Assembly (NCBI RefSeq): GCF_023923225.1
Contig: NZ_CP099489.1
Location: 3,968,001 to 4,032,000, forward strand
Direction: 5' to 3'
DNA length: 64,000 nucleotides
Origin: Ornithinimicrobium faecis
Lineage (GTDB): Bacteria; Actinomycetota; Actinomycetes; Actinomycetales; Dermatophilaceae
Shown: positions 7,853 to 16,097 of the stretch, in pieces
Layout of the letters: each line of letters starts with the position of its first letter
Numbering within the stretch: position 1 is the stretch's first letter
Notes under the pieces: generated by a model
Seen by the model: the letters and a program-made list of their open reading frames with translations, nothing else
Database searches by the model: none
Told to the model about the DNA's origin: nothing
Translations under genes and position numbers: made by a program

Positions 7853-8536
7853 ATGCGCCGTGCCCTAGTGACTGCCCTGGCTGTCCCGGTCCTGCTGCTG
7901 TCCGCGTGCGGCAGCGATGAGCCCGAGGTCGAGGACGCCACGACCGAGCAGACCTCCGAGGCCGAGGAGACCACCGAGGAGGCGCCGGCCACCGAGGAGC
8001 CTGCCGAGGAGGAGACCACCGACGCTGCTCCGACCACCGAGGAGCCGACCGAGGCTGTCCCCACCACCGAGGAGCCGACTGAGGAGGCCCCGGTGACCGA
8101 GGCCCCGGGTGACGGCGGCGAGACCACTGAGGCACCCGGCGCCGGTGGCGAGGGCGAGGGCGGCGCCGACGGTCAGGCCGCGGCAGACCGCACCAAGGAG
8201 TGGCTGGTCGCCTTCGTCAACGCCGAGGAGTCCGTCTGCGACATGATGCTGGACCTGGAGAGCACCGGCCCGATGGTCGACAACCAGGCGCACTACGACA
8301 TCTGCATCTCCACCTTCCCGACGCAGGCCGAGGGGATGTTCGGTTCCACGCCGGAGATGGCGGGCATCATCGAGTCGATGGAGATCAACGGCGCTGACGT
8401 GCAGGGCGACACCGCCGTCATCGACAAGGACAACTTCTCGCCGATGTTCGCCGAGGCCTTCGGCGACGAGATCATCACCCTGAAGAAGATCGACGGCGAG
8501 TGGCTCGTCGACATGAACGCGAGCTTCAACGGCTGA
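7853..8536 (+). CDS. Thr/Glu-rich putative lipoprotein
   Basis: A 227-residue exported lipoprotein. The signal peptide MRRALVTALAVPVLLLSACG ends in a good lipobox (LSAC), so the mature N-terminal Cys would be lipidated. Residues about 25-105 are a spacer of repeated TTEEPTE-like units (acidic, possibly wall-spanning). Residues about 110-227 form a compact domain with SVCDMML and a paired Cys in YDICISTFP. The C-terminal half ends in KIDGEWLVDMN, a pattern seen in DUF4878/NTF2-like lipoproteins, but I cannot assign it firmly. The ATG at 7853 has GGGGAGG 9 bp upstream. A terminator follows. Confidence 0.8.
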   Translation: MRRALVTALAVPVLLLSACGSDEPEVEDATTEQTSEAEETTEEAPATEEPAEEETTDAAPTTEEPTEAVPTTEEPTEEAPVTEAPGDGGETTEAPGAGGEGEGGADGQAAADRTKEWLVAFVNAEESVCDMMLDLESTGPMVDNQAHYDICISTFPTQAEGMFGSTPEMAGIIESMEINGADVQGDTAVIDKDNFSPMFAEAFGDEIITLKKIDGEWLVDMNASFNG

Positions 8537-8558
8537 CGCAGCATCTCAGCAATCAGAT

Positions 8559-8590
8559 GAGCCGGATCCCCACCCAGGGGGGTCCGGCTC
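8559..8590 (+). terminator. Rho-independent-type terminator after the lipoprotein
   Basis: GAGCCGGATCCCC pairs with a GGGG-TCCGGCTC arm, with about 5 unpaired bases between. It begins 22 bp after the lipoprotein stop and ends 31 bp before menE. There is no T-run after the stem, as is common in high-GC actinobacteria. Confidence 0.7.
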
Positions 8591-8620
8591 ACTGCTGTGC
8601 CGGGTGCGTAATCTGGCCCG

Positions 8621-9760
8621 GTGACCGCCCCCCTGCCACCAGAGCCCCCCTCCCCTGACAGCGACGTCGCCGATCTGCTGCGGGCCGCCGAGCACGCGCT
8701 GGCCGGCACCGGAGTCACGCTGACCACATCCGGCTCCACGGGCCAACCCAAGTCGGTCGCGATCTCCGCCGACGCCCTGCACGCCTCGGCCACCGCGACC
8801 GCCGAGCGCGTCGGCGGACACGGCCACTGGCTGCTGACGCTGCCCACAGATCACGTCGCCGGCTGGCAGGTCGTGGTCCGCTCCGCCCTCGCTGGCACCG
8901 TGCCGGCCGTCCTCGACGGCCCCTTCACGGTCGAGGCCTTCGTCACGGCGGCGACGACGATCACCGCCGGCCCGCGACTGGTCTCCCTCGTGCCCACCCA
9001 ACTGCTCCGCCTCCTCGAGCACCCGAGCGGCCGGGCTGCCGCCGCAGACTTCGACGCCGTCCTGGTCGGCGGGGCGGCGCTGCCCGCCACCGTCCTGGCG
9101 CGCGCCGAGGCGGCCGGGATCACGGTCCTCCGCACCTACGGCATGACCGAGACCTCCGGTGGGTGTGTGTATGACGCCACTCCCCTACGCGGGGTGCAGG
9201 TCGCCCTGGACGAGGGTCGGGTGTTGCTGGGCGGGCCGGTCCTGGCGACTGAATACCTCGGCGATCCCGCCCTGACGGCCGAGCGCTTCAGCACCGACAG
9301 CACGGGTCAGCGCTGGTTCCGCACCGACGACGTGGGTGAGCTCGACGGGGACGGTCGCCTGCGCCTGCTCGGCCGTGCCGACGACGTCATCAACACCGGC
9401 GGGTTCAAGGTCGCCCCCCGTCCCGTCGAGGAGGCCCTGACGCAGCTGCCCCAGGTGCGCGAGGCACTGGTGCTCGGCGTCCCCGACGCGGAGTGGGGCC
9501 AGCGGGTGACAGCGGTGCTCGTCGCCCACCCGGATGCCACCACGCCCAACACCTCCAGCTCCAACACCGCCACGCCTGACACTGCCGCCGTCCGCGACCT
9601 GCTGCGCGACCAGCTGCCAGCCCACGCGCTGCCCCGTCAGGTGGTCTGGCTGGAGGCCCTCCCGCTGCTGCCCTCGGGCAAGCCCGACCGGGTGGCGCTG
9701 AGGACGTTCTGTGCAAGTGAGGATGGCACAATGGACTCTCACCCCGGTTCGCGGGCGTGA
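8621..9760 (+). CDS. menE: o-Succinylbenzoate-CoA ligase
   Basis: This ANL-superfamily enzyme activates o-succinylbenzoate with ATP and CoA. Visible are the P-loop TTSGSTGQPKSVAIS, the segment LRTYGMTETSGGCVYD, the hinge region WFRTDDVGELDGDGRL and the catalytic C-terminal Lys in LPSGKPDRVAL. At 379 residues it is a short member, as usual for actinobacterial MenE. An unusual insertion of about 20 Thr/Asn/Ser residues (near residue 305-325, TTPNTSSSNTATPDT) sits in the small C-terminal domain. Start GTG at 8621. It acts between MenC and MenB, both encoded nearby. Confidence 0.92.
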   Translation: MTAPLPPEPPSPDSDVADLLRAAEHALAGTGVTLTTSGSTGQPKSVAISADALHASATATAERVGGHGHWLLTLPTDHVAGWQVVVRSALAGTVPAVLDGPFTVEAFVTAATTITAGPRLVSLVPTQLLRLLEHPSGRAAAADFDAVLVGGAALPATVLARAEAAGITVLRTYGMTETSGGCVYDATPLRGVQVALDEGRVLLGGPVLATEYLGDPALTAERFSTDSTGQRWFRTDDVGELDGDGRLRLLGRADDVINTGGFKVAPRPVEEALTQLPQVREALVLGVPDAEWGQRVTAVLVAHPDATTPNTSSSNTATPDTAAVRDLLRDQLPAHALPRQVVWLEALPLLPSGKPDRVALRTFCASEDGTMDSHPGSRA

Positions 9761-9782
9761 CCTGAATTTCGGAGGGAGACCC

Positions 9783-10046
9783 GTGCCCAGGGTGCTGCTA
9801 GCCATCGCCGTGCTGGCCTTCACCGTCTACTGCGTCGTCGACGTCGTGCAGACGGAGGAGGACAAGGTCCGGGGGCTACCCAAACTCATCTGGCTCGCGG
9901 TCACCCTGTTCGTGCCCCTCGCCGGGGGGATCGCCTGGCTGATCGCTGGCCGGCCACGCGGCATACTCCAGCCCCGCCCCGGTCCCCGTGGACCTCGTCC
10001 GCCCAGGGGACCGGACGACGACCCCGATTTCCTGCGGGGCATCTGA
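9783..10046 (+). CDS. Small membrane protein with PLDc_N domain
   Basis: An 87-residue protein with two membrane segments (about residues 3-20 and 34-55) separated by VVQTEEDKVRGLPKLIW, then a Pro/Arg/Gly-rich cytoplasmic tail. This is the PLDc_N (phospholipase D nuclease N-terminal) arrangement, found alone in many actinobacteria with no established role. I chose GTG at 9783 because GGAGGG precedes it by 5 bp; a longer frame starting at 9711 overlaps the end of menE. It sits 4 bp ahead of menA, so the two are probably translated together. Confidence 0.82.
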   Translation: MPRVLLAIAVLAFTVYCVVDVVQTEEDKVRGLPKLIWLAVTLFVPLAGGIAWLIAGRPRGILQPRPGPRGPRPPRGPDDDPDFLRGI

Positions 10047-10050
10047 GCCG

Positions 10051-10926
10051 GTGGCCAGTTATGCACAGTGGGTCGCCGGTGCGCGGCCCCGCACCCTCCC
10101 GGCTGCCATCGCGCCCGTCGCCGTCGGCACCGGCTCGGCCCACGCGCTCGGCCACGCCGACCTCGGCCTGGCGCTGCTCGCCCTGCTCGTCTCGGTGAGC
10201 CTGCAGATCGGCGTCAACTACGCCAACGACTATTCCGACGGCATCCGCGGCACCGACGAGGAGCGGGTCGGTCCCATCCGACTGGTCGGCCAGCGCCTGG
10301 CCGACCCGGCCAACGTCAAACTCATGGCCTTCCTCTGGTTCGGTGCCGCGGCAGTCTGCGGCCTGGCGCTGGTGGCGCTGTCGGGCACCTGGGTGCTGCT
10401 GCTCATCGGCGCGGCGGCAATCGTCGCGGCCTGGCGCTACACCGGCGGCGCCAACCCCTATGGCTATCGCGGGCTCGGCGAGGTGATGGTCTTCATCTTC
10501 TTCGGTCTCGTCGCGGTCCTCGGCACGACCTGGACCCAGGTCAAGGCCCTCGACCTGGCCTCGTGGGCGGGTGCGGCCGGCGTCGGGGCGATCGCCTGCG
10601 CGATCCTGGTGGCCAACAATCTGCGCGACATCCCCAGCGACACCGAGACCGGCAAGCGCACCCTCGCCGTCCGGCTCGGTGATGCCCGCACACGCGTCCT
10701 GTATGCCGTGCTGCTCGCCCTCCCCCTGCTCACCTCAGTGGTGGCGGCCCTGGTGCACCCCTGGGCGCTGCTCGCCCTGGCGGCCGCACCGCTGGCCTAT
10801 CTGACGGTCCGCCCGGTGCTGCAGGGCGCCCGCGGCCGGGACCTGGTGCCGGCGATCGGCCGCACCGGGCTCTACCAGTTGGGCTATGCCACGCTGCTCA
10901 CGGTCGGGTTGGCGCTCTCGGGCTGA
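10051..10926 (+). CDS. menA: 1,4-Dihydroxy-2-naphthoate polyprenyltransferase
   Basis: A 291-residue UbiA-family membrane enzyme that attaches the polyprenyl chain to DHNA, giving demethylmenaquinone. The two Asp-rich substrate motifs are clear: NYANDYSDGIRGTDEER (about residues 56-72) and NNLRDIPSDTETGKRTLAVR (about 190-209). About eight hydrophobic segments are seen. The GTG at 10051 begins VASYAQWVAGARPRTLPAA, the usual N-terminus of the family. It is the last gene of the rightward men group and meets a leftward DUF4229 gene across a repeat-filled gap. Confidence 0.94.
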   Translation: MASYAQWVAGARPRTLPAAIAPVAVGTGSAHALGHADLGLALLALLVSVSLQIGVNYANDYSDGIRGTDEERVGPIRLVGQRLADPANVKLMAFLWFGAAAVCGLALVALSGTWVLLLIGAAAIVAAWRYTGGANPYGYRGLGEVMVFIFFGLVAVLGTTWTQVKALDLASWAGAAGVGAIACAILVANNLRDIPSDTETGKRTLAVRLGDARTRVLYAVLLALPLLTSVVAALVHPWALLALAAAPLAYLTVRPVLQGARGRDLVPAIGRTGLYQLGYATLLTVGLALSG

Positions 10927-10942
10927 GTCCCCTGGCCCTCGG

Positions 10943-10987
10943 CACCACCACGGGCCAGCGTCGCCACGTCACCACCACGGGCCAGCG
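10943..10987. repeat. 27-bp direct repeat after menA
   Basis: CACCACCACGGGCCAGCG occurs at 10943 and 10970, 27 bp apart, and the bases that follow the second copy diverge. It lies in the convergent gap after menA, immediately left of the hairpin element at 11009. No function is evident. Confidence 0.7.
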
Positions 10988-11008
10988 CCACCCCGCCACC
11001 CCCACCGG

Positions 11009-11112
11009 GCGTGCATTCAGACAGGCAACGTCGGCCTTCTCGGACAAGCCCAGCCGTCTGACCTGCGGCGTTGCAGAAGGGCCCGCGACGTAGCCTGTTT
11101 GAATGTACGGCG
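11009..11112. repeat. MITE-like 104-bp inverted-repeat element, copy A
   Basis: The left end GCGTGCATTCAGACAGGCAA and the right end, read in reverse complement as GTACATTCAAACAGGCTACG, form arms of about 25 bp with few mismatches. An inner stem GGCCTTCT/AGAAGGGCC extends the hairpin, so the element can fold almost end to end. A second copy with the same arms but a different centre lies at 30602-30704. This fits a miniature inverted-repeat element or a large structured RNA/DNA hairpin. Confidence 0.65.
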
Positions 11113-11120
11113 CGCAGTGA

Positions 11121-11203
11121 TGCAACTGGCCCGAGCGCCCGGCGATGCGGCTGCACGTGCAACTGGCCCGAGCGCCCCGGCGATGCGGCTGCACGTGCAA
11201 CTG
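11121..11203. repeat. 37/38-bp direct repeat
   Basis: TGCAACTGGCCCGAGCGCCC begins at 11121 and recurs at 11158 (37 bp on); TGCAACTG recurs again at 11196 (38 bp on). The units also share GGCGATGCGGCTGCACG. The array sits between hairpin element A and the DUF4229 gene and reads into the latter's 3' end. Confidence 0.75.
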
Positions 11204-11216
11204 CTGGCACGACCGC

Positions 11217-11477
11217 TCAGCGGTAGTCCTGGTCCTCGGCCTCTTCGTCGGTGCGCTCGTCATCGAGCTTGCGCGCCTTGCGGAGGCGGTTCTCCTCGAC
11301 GCGCGCCTCGATCTTGCGGGCGGCCTCCTCACGCGGGCCGGCGAGCACGAAGAACGACGTCACCATCGAGATCAGCGCCGCGCCGACGGCTGCCCAGATC
11401 GGGTCCATGCCGACCAGGACCAGGATCAGCATCACGACCACGAACAGGCCGAGGCGGAAGATCGAGTATTTCAGCAC
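11217..11477 (-). CDS. DUF4229 membrane protein
   Basis: An 86-residue protein with two membrane segments (about residues 5-24 and 28-46, FRLGLFVVVMLILVLVGM and IWAAVGAALISMVTSFFVL). A charged cytoplasmic tail of Arg/Glu/Asp-rich helix follows (EEAARKIEARVEENRLRK). This is the DUF4229 architecture, restricted to actinobacteria and often found after the cytochrome assembly genes; its role is unknown. It lies 3 bp after ccsB and is the last gene of that leftward run. Confidence 0.85.
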   Translation of the reverse strand: MLKYSIFRLGLFVVVMLILVLVGMDPIWAAVGAALISMVTSFFVLAGPREEAARKIEARVEENRLRKARKLDDERTDEEAEDQDYR

Positions 11478-11480
11478 AGG

Positions 11481-12467
11481 TCAGATCCCGGAGTAGGAGT
11501 GCCAGCCGACAAAGAAGGTGTTGACGACCGTGTAGTTGATCAGGATGCACACGGCGCCGGCAACGGCCAGCCAGGTGGCCTTGCGCGGGTGCCAGCCCGA
11601 GGTCGCGCGGGCGTGCAGGTAGGCGGCGTAGACCACCCAGATCACGAAGGTCCACACCTCCTTGGGGTCCCAGCCCCAGTAGCGGCCCCAGGCCTGCTCG
11701 GCCCAGATCGCGCCCGCGATCAGGGTGAAGGTCCACAGCGGGAAGGCCACGATGTGGATGCCGTAGGTGATCCGCTCCAGGGCCTTCGAAGCGGGCAGCG
11801 CCGCGAGCCAGCCCGGCACGTCGCCCTTGCGCTCGTAGTGATCCTTGGTCAGATAGAGCAGGGCCAGCGCGCAGCCGATGACGCACAGCCCCACGGACAG
11901 CGTCGCGACGGTGACGTGGATGATCAACCAGATCGAGTTGAGCGAGGGCATCAACTGCGAGGCCTCGGTGTACCACGACAGCTTGGCAGCGCCCAGGATC
12001 AGCAGCACCGGGAGCGTGACGAACAGCCCCAGCCACAGCCGGTCCTTGCGCAGCGCCCACCCGGCATAGATCACGAGGGCGAACATCGCCGCAGCCAGGG
12101 CGAACTCATACATGTTGCCCAGCGGGGCGCGCCCCACCGACCAACCACGCAGGACGACCCCGGCGATGAGGGCGAAGGTCGCCAGCCACGTCACCTGCAT
12201 GCCGATGACGCCCCAGCGCCGCGTCGGGGCCGGCTCGTCCTCCGGGGGGAGGGTCAGGACACTCACGCCGCCGCCCTGGTCAGCAGAGCCCCCCTGCTGC
12301 GCCGAGTCCGCGGCCGACTCCCGGGTCGCAGCGTCGACGGACTGGGCCCGCACCCGGGTGCCGGTCACCGCCAGGTGGGCGGCGAAGGCCAGCATCGCCA
12401 CCGTGAGGAGCACCATGGAGGCCCACACCGCGATGTCGGAGGCCTGCGCCAGGGTCTGGTTCGTCAT
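11481..12467 (-). CDS. ccsB: Cytochrome c biogenesis protein CcsB (haem-handling, CcsA-type)
   Basis: A 328-residue multi-pass protein of the System II cytochrome c assembly machine. It shows about eight membrane segments and the Trp-rich haem-binding motif in WGRYWGWDPKEVWTFVIWV. Conserved His residues are in TYGIHIVAFPLW and NSIWLIIHVTVA. With ResB it carries haem across the membrane and attaches it to CXXCH apocytochromes outside. A hydrophilic, Ser/Gly-rich insert lies at about residues 40-75. Its ATG overlaps the resB stop by 4 bp (ATGA), so translation is coupled. Confidence 0.92.
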   Translation of the reverse strand: MTNQTLAQASDIAVWASMVLLTVAMLAFAAHLAVTGTRVRAQSVDAATRESAADSAQQGGSADQGGGVSVLTLPPEDEPAPTRRWGVIGMQVTWLATFALIAGVVLRGWSVGRAPLGNMYEFALAAAMFALVIYAGWALRKDRLWLGLFVTLPVLLILGAAKLSWYTEASQLMPSLNSIWLIIHVTVATLSVGLCVIGCALALLYLTKDHYERKGDVPGWLAALPASKALERITYGIHIVAFPLWTFTLIAGAIWAEQAWGRYWGWDPKEVWTFVIWVVYAAYLHARATSGWHPRKATWLAVAGAVCILINYTVVNTFFVGWHSYSGI

Positions 12468-14080
12468 GCGTTGTCCTTTGTCGCTAACGCTGCTTCGATG
12501 TCCTCGACGATCCGGTCGAGATAGTCCTGCAGGTTGGGGTCGGACCCCTTGGTCAGTCCCGCCACCACCAACCCAGTATGCCGCTCGCCCGGCTCAGCGC
12601 CGCCCTCACCTGGGTCAGTGACCCGGACGAAGATGCGCCGACGCTTGACGCTGAGCATGGTGATCAGAGCGCCCAGCAGCACGATCGAGCTGATCAGCAC
12701 GGGGAGGCGCCCCGGGTCGTGGCGCACCACGAGGCCTCCCCAGCGGACCACGTCCTCAAAGACGATCTCACCCCGATTGCCCGCGATCTCGGCGGACTCA
12801 CCCGGGCGCAGGAGCAGTCCCGAGGTGCTCCCGTCACTGGCCACGATCTGCTCCATCTCGGCGGTGTCCAGGGTGTAGACCGACTGCGGGAGGCCCCCGG
12901 GGAACAGGTTGCCCTCGAAGACCCCCAGGACCAGGCCCGGGTCCACCAGTCCGGGGAAGTCGGAGATCGGCCCGGCCTGCTCGTCGAAGCGCAGCGTCGG
13001 CAGGAACGCACCATAGAAACCGAGCTGCGGGTCCGCTGCCGGGACCTTGATCGCGCCGGTCGAGGCGTAGTTGTCGTCCTGCGGCAGGAAGGGCGTGGTG
13101 AACGTGCCGAGCGAGGTGCCGTCTCCGTCGGTGACGGACGTGACCGTGGCATAGCCGTTGCCGAGCATGAAGACCGACGTGCCACCGAAGTGCAGCGGGT
13201 TGTTGACCCCGAAGACCTGCTGCTCCTCGGGGGCGCCCGGCTCGGAGGTGGTGGTCGCGGTGGCCTCGAAGAGCCGGGGCGCACCGAACTGCGCGCTGCC
13301 GGCCTCGGCGTCGGTCTCAAACTCGACATCGAGGCGGTCGATCCGCAGCGAGAACGGGTCGATCGAGTTCTCGTCGACCCAGGGTCCGAGCTGGAGGGTG
13401 TCATAGCGCGCGGCCGAGCTGGTGAACGTCTCTCCCTCGGGCAGGATCACCTCGGCGCGCCAGCCCCAGAGGTGTCCGACGGCCACCGAGACGATCACGG
13501 CGAGCAACGAGATGTGGAAGACCAGGTTGCCGGTCTCCTTCAGATAGCCGCCCTCGCTGGCCACCTCACGCTCGCGGCCCGCCTCGGGCGGGCGGATGCG
13601 CAGACGCCGTTTGCCCAACGCTGCGCGGGTGGCCTCGAGAACGGCCTCGGGGTCGGCGGACAGCTCGGTGCTGGCGTGTGCCTCCAGCCGGGTGAGGTTG
13701 CGCGGTGCCTTCGGCGGCTGGGCGCGCATCGCTCGCCAGTGCACACCGGCCCGCGGGATGATGCAGCCGACGAGCGAGATCATCAGCAGCAGATAGATCG
13801 CGGCGAACCACGGCGAGGCATAGACGTCGAAGAAGCTGAACCGGTCCAGCCACTCCCCCAGCGTCGGGTTGTTGCGGATGAACTCGTTGACCCGCGGTGG
13901 GTCGACGCTGCGCTGCGGCCAGATCGAGCCGGGCACGGCCGCGACCGCGAGCAGCATCAGCAGCATCAGCGCGGTGCGCATGCTGGTCAGTTGCCGCCAC
14001 ATCCAGCGCAACCAGCCGACCAGACCGAGCTTGGGCTGGGTGATGGGGGCAGAGGAGGGTGCCTTGCGTGTCTGAGTCAT
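12464..14080 (-). CDS. resB: Cytochrome c biogenesis protein ResB
   Basis: A 538-residue ResB/Ccs1 protein. Three N-terminal membrane segments (about residues 30-50, 85-105, 180-200), a large extracytoplasmic domain of about 250 residues, and a fourth segment near residue 460 (LPVLISSIVLLGALITML) match the family layout. It partners CcsB in System II haem ligation. ResB lies directly after ccdA and overlaps ccsB. The start ATG at 14080 is directly adjacent to the ccdA stop. A run of low-complexity charged residues follows the last membrane segment. Confidence 0.92.
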   Translation of the reverse strand: MTQTRKAPSSAPITQPKLGLVGWLRWMWRQLTSMRTALMLLMLLAVAAVPGSIWPQRSVDPPRVNEFIRNNPTLGEWLDRFSFFDVYASPWFAAIYLLLMISLVGCIIPRAGVHWRAMRAQPPKAPRNLTRLEAHASTELSADPEAVLEATRAALGKRRLRIRPPEAGREREVASEGGYLKETGNLVFHISLLAVIVSVAVGHLWGWRAEVILPEGETFTSSAARYDTLQLGPWVDENSIDPFSLRIDRLDVEFETDAEAGSAQFGAPRLFEATATTTSEPGAPEEQQVFGVNNPLHFGGTSVFMLGNGYATVTSVTDGDGTSLGTFTTPFLPQDDNYASTGAIKVPAADPQLGFYGAFLPTLRFDEQAGPISDFPGLVDPGLVLGVFEGNLFPGGLPQSVYTLDTAEMEQIVASDGSTSGLLLRPGESAEIAGNRGEIVFEDVVRWGGLVVRHDPGRLPVLISSIVLLGALITMLSVKRRRIFVRVTDPGEGGAEPGERHTGLVVAGLTKGSDPNLQDYLDRIVEDIEAALATKDNA

Positions 14081-14821
14081 TTAGAGCACCGTCTCGAATC
14101 CGTTCACGAACCGGGTCTGGATCCACGTGGTCACGTCGTCCCACACCCCGGTGACCATCAGCAGGCCGAGCACGACCAGGATCACGCCACCAACGACCGA
14201 GACCACCCGGTGCCTGTCGCGCAACCACCGCGACAGCGTGCTGATCCAGCCGAAGCCGGCGGCGACCAGCAGGAACGGGATCCCCAGCCCGAGGCAGTAG
14301 GCGATGGCCAGCACGGTGCCCCGGGTCACGGTGGCAGAGTCCGGCGAGAGTGAGCCGCCGAGCGTCTGGATCGCGGCGAGGGCGGGACCCGTGCAGGCAC
14401 TGAACCCGAGGCCGAAGACCACGCCGAGCAGCGGGGCCCCGGCCAGCCCTGCGGCAGGCCGCCAGCGCGGACCGATGGTCGTGCCCGGGTTCAGGAGCAT
14501 CACCAGGCCCAGCAGGATCACGATCACGCCACCGATGCGCAACAGGAGGTCCTGGTGCTCCGTCAGCGTCAGCGCCAGACCGGAGATGACCACACTCATC
14601 GCGATAAACACCGCGCTGAAGCCGACCACGAACAGGGCCGTTCCGGCCAGCAGACGCCCCCGCCCCCCACGCTCGGATGCCTCGGGCGACATGCCGCCGA
14701 GATAGCCCAGGAACCCGGGGACGAGGGGCAGCACGCAGGGCGAGGCAAAGCTGACCAGACCGGCCAGGGCAGCGACAGCGAGGGCGGCCAGCAACGGGCC
14801 GCTGTAGACGAGCTCACTCAC
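14081..14821 (-). CDS. ccdA: Thiol-disulfide transporter CcdA
   Basis: A 246-residue, six-segment membrane protein of the CcdA/DsbD-beta family that passes reducing power from cytoplasmic thioredoxin to the outside. The two transport cysteines are visible in SFASPCVLPLVPGFLGYLGG and GLGFSACTGPALAAIQTLGG. It would keep apocytochrome CXXCH cysteines reduced, with the TlpA-type protein at 15480 as outside partner. The start is a GTG (14821). The usual tlpA-ccdA junction is broken here by a rightward gene. Confidence 0.94.
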   Translation of the reverse strand: MSELVYSGPLLAALAVAALAGLVSFASPCVLPLVPGFLGYLGGMSPEASERGGRGRLLAGTALFVVGFSAVFIAMSVVISGLALTLTEHQDLLLRIGGVIVILLGLVMLLNPGTTIGPRWRPAAGLAGAPLLGVVFGLGFSACTGPALAAIQTLGGSLSPDSATVTRGTVLAIAYCLGLGIPFLLVAAGFGWISTLSRWLRDRHRVVSVVGGVILVVLGLLMVTGVWDDVTTWIQTRFVNGFETVL

Positions 14822-14910
14822 GGCAGGGAACCCCGCGAGTGGTCACGCCGTCGCAGTGGGTGGCAGTGGGGAGACGCCCCGCCGCACGTTGCCTGGGAGG
14901 GAACACCACG

Positions 14911-15435
14911 ATGGGACTGTTCGACAAGGTCAAGAGCTCGCTGGCCGGTCTGCGGCCGGATTATGACGCTGTGCTGCGGGAGCAGCTCGGGGAGGAGCAG
15001 CACCTGGCGCACGTGGCGGTGCTGCCGTCGGCCACGGAGACCGACCGGTCGGGTGACCGACCCAAGGACCTCACGGAGCTGGCACAGGGCGCGGCCCACC
15101 GGCTGACCGACAAGGTGGTCAAGGACCGCCACATCGGGGGTGCCGAGGGCTCGATCGCACAGTCGCTGCCGCGCAGCGAGGACCCGGTGATGCTGGCCCT
15201 GGCACAGGGGTCGGTGACCGTCTGGAAGTTCGGGATCGGTGCAAAGTCCTCCTCGCCCGACCTCCTCGCGCGCGTCCCCCGCGACGAGGTCGTCTCGATC
15301 GCCGACACGGGCAAGCGCGGGGCGCGCGGCCACGTGCGCTTCACCTTCACCGACGAGTCGTTCTTCGACTATCAGACGCTGACGGCACCGTCCCCGGAGT
15401 TCTGGGCCGCGGCGGAGGCCTTTGGCGCAGCCTGA
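14911..15435 (+). CDS. Hypothetical protein interrupting the cytochrome assembly cluster
   Basis: A 174-residue soluble protein I do not recognise. It opens MGLFDKVKSSLAGLRPDYD, has a helical charged middle, and ends in a beta-rich half with SVTVWKFGIGAKSS, DEVVSIADTGKRGARGHVRF and SFFDYQTLTAP. That half has the look of a small PH-like/bacterial PH barrel, but this is only a shape impression. The ATG has GGGAGGGAA upstream. It is the only rightward gene inside an otherwise leftward block and sits exactly between ccdA and tlpA, which are adjacent in many actinobacteria. Confidence 0.75.
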   Translation: MGLFDKVKSSLAGLRPDYDAVLREQLGEEQHLAHVAVLPSATETDRSGDRPKDLTELAQGAAHRLTDKVVKDRHIGGAEGSIAQSLPRSEDPVMLALAQGSVTVWKFGIGAKSSSPDLLARVPRDEVVSIADTGKRGARGHVRFTFTDESFFDYQTLTAPSPEFWAAAEAFGAA

Positions 15436-15479
15436 GTCACTGGGTCCGGCGACGAGGTGTGGGGCGAGGGTGCAGACCG

Positions 15480-16097
15480 TCACGAGGCGAGCACATCCTC
15501 GACCAGCCCCTGGAGCGTGGCGTCGTCGACCTGTCCCGCGACACGGGCGGCCAGCCTGCCCTCGCGGTCCAGGATCAGGGTGCTGGGCCGGGGGTTGGCC
15601 ATCCCCTGCAGCTGCAACAGCGTCTTGCCGCCGTCGTCGGCCAGGGAAGGATAGGGCATCTCGTGCCTGCGCTCAAAGGCGAGAGCGGCCGAGGCCGAGT
15701 CGCGGTCATTGACCCCGATGAACTGGACCGGGTCGCCGGTCTCCTCGAAGTGCGCGTGGGCGGCCTTGAGGTCGGGGACCTCTGCGACGCAGGGCGGACA
15801 CCACGAGCCCCACACGTTGATCACCAGGACCTCGCCGCGCGCCTGCGTGGAGGACCACGCCTCCAGTGCCACCTCGCCGGAGTCGGCGTCAGCGCCGGTG
15901 ATGGCCTCGCCCTCGAGCTCGATCGTCATGGTGCGCTCGTCCGGGGCCAGTTGCTCGACGGTGCCGTCACCGGAGACATAGCCCTCCTGGTTGCCGTCGC
16001 GGGCCTGGGCGCTCACGCTGTTGCCACCGTCGCCGCACCCCGTGAGCACCAGGGAGAGCGCGAGCAGGCCACCAGCGAGTCCGCTCGCCCGCCTCAC
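15480..16097 (-). CDS. TlpA/ResA-type thiol-disulfide lipoprotein
   Basis: A 205-residue exported thioredoxin-fold protein. The signal peptide ends in a lipobox (LVLTGCG near residue 21), so it should be membrane-anchored on the outside. The redox site is in VWGSWCPPCVAEVPDL (CPPC), followed by the cis-Pro region PRPSTLILDREGRL. It likely takes electrons from CcdA and reduces apocytochrome c for haem attachment. Its GTG start overlaps the stop of the phosphatase gene by 4 bp (GTGA). Confidence 0.92.
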   Translation of the reverse strand: MRRASGLAGGLLALSLVLTGCGDGGNSVSAQARDGNQEGYVSGDGTVEQLAPDERTMTIELEGEAITGADADSGEVALEAWSSTQARGEVLVINVWGSWCPPCVAEVPDLKAAHAHFEETGDPVQFIGVNDRDSASAALAFERRHEMPYPSLADDGGKTLLQLQGMANPRPSTLILDREGRLAARVAGQVDDATLQGLVEDVLAS

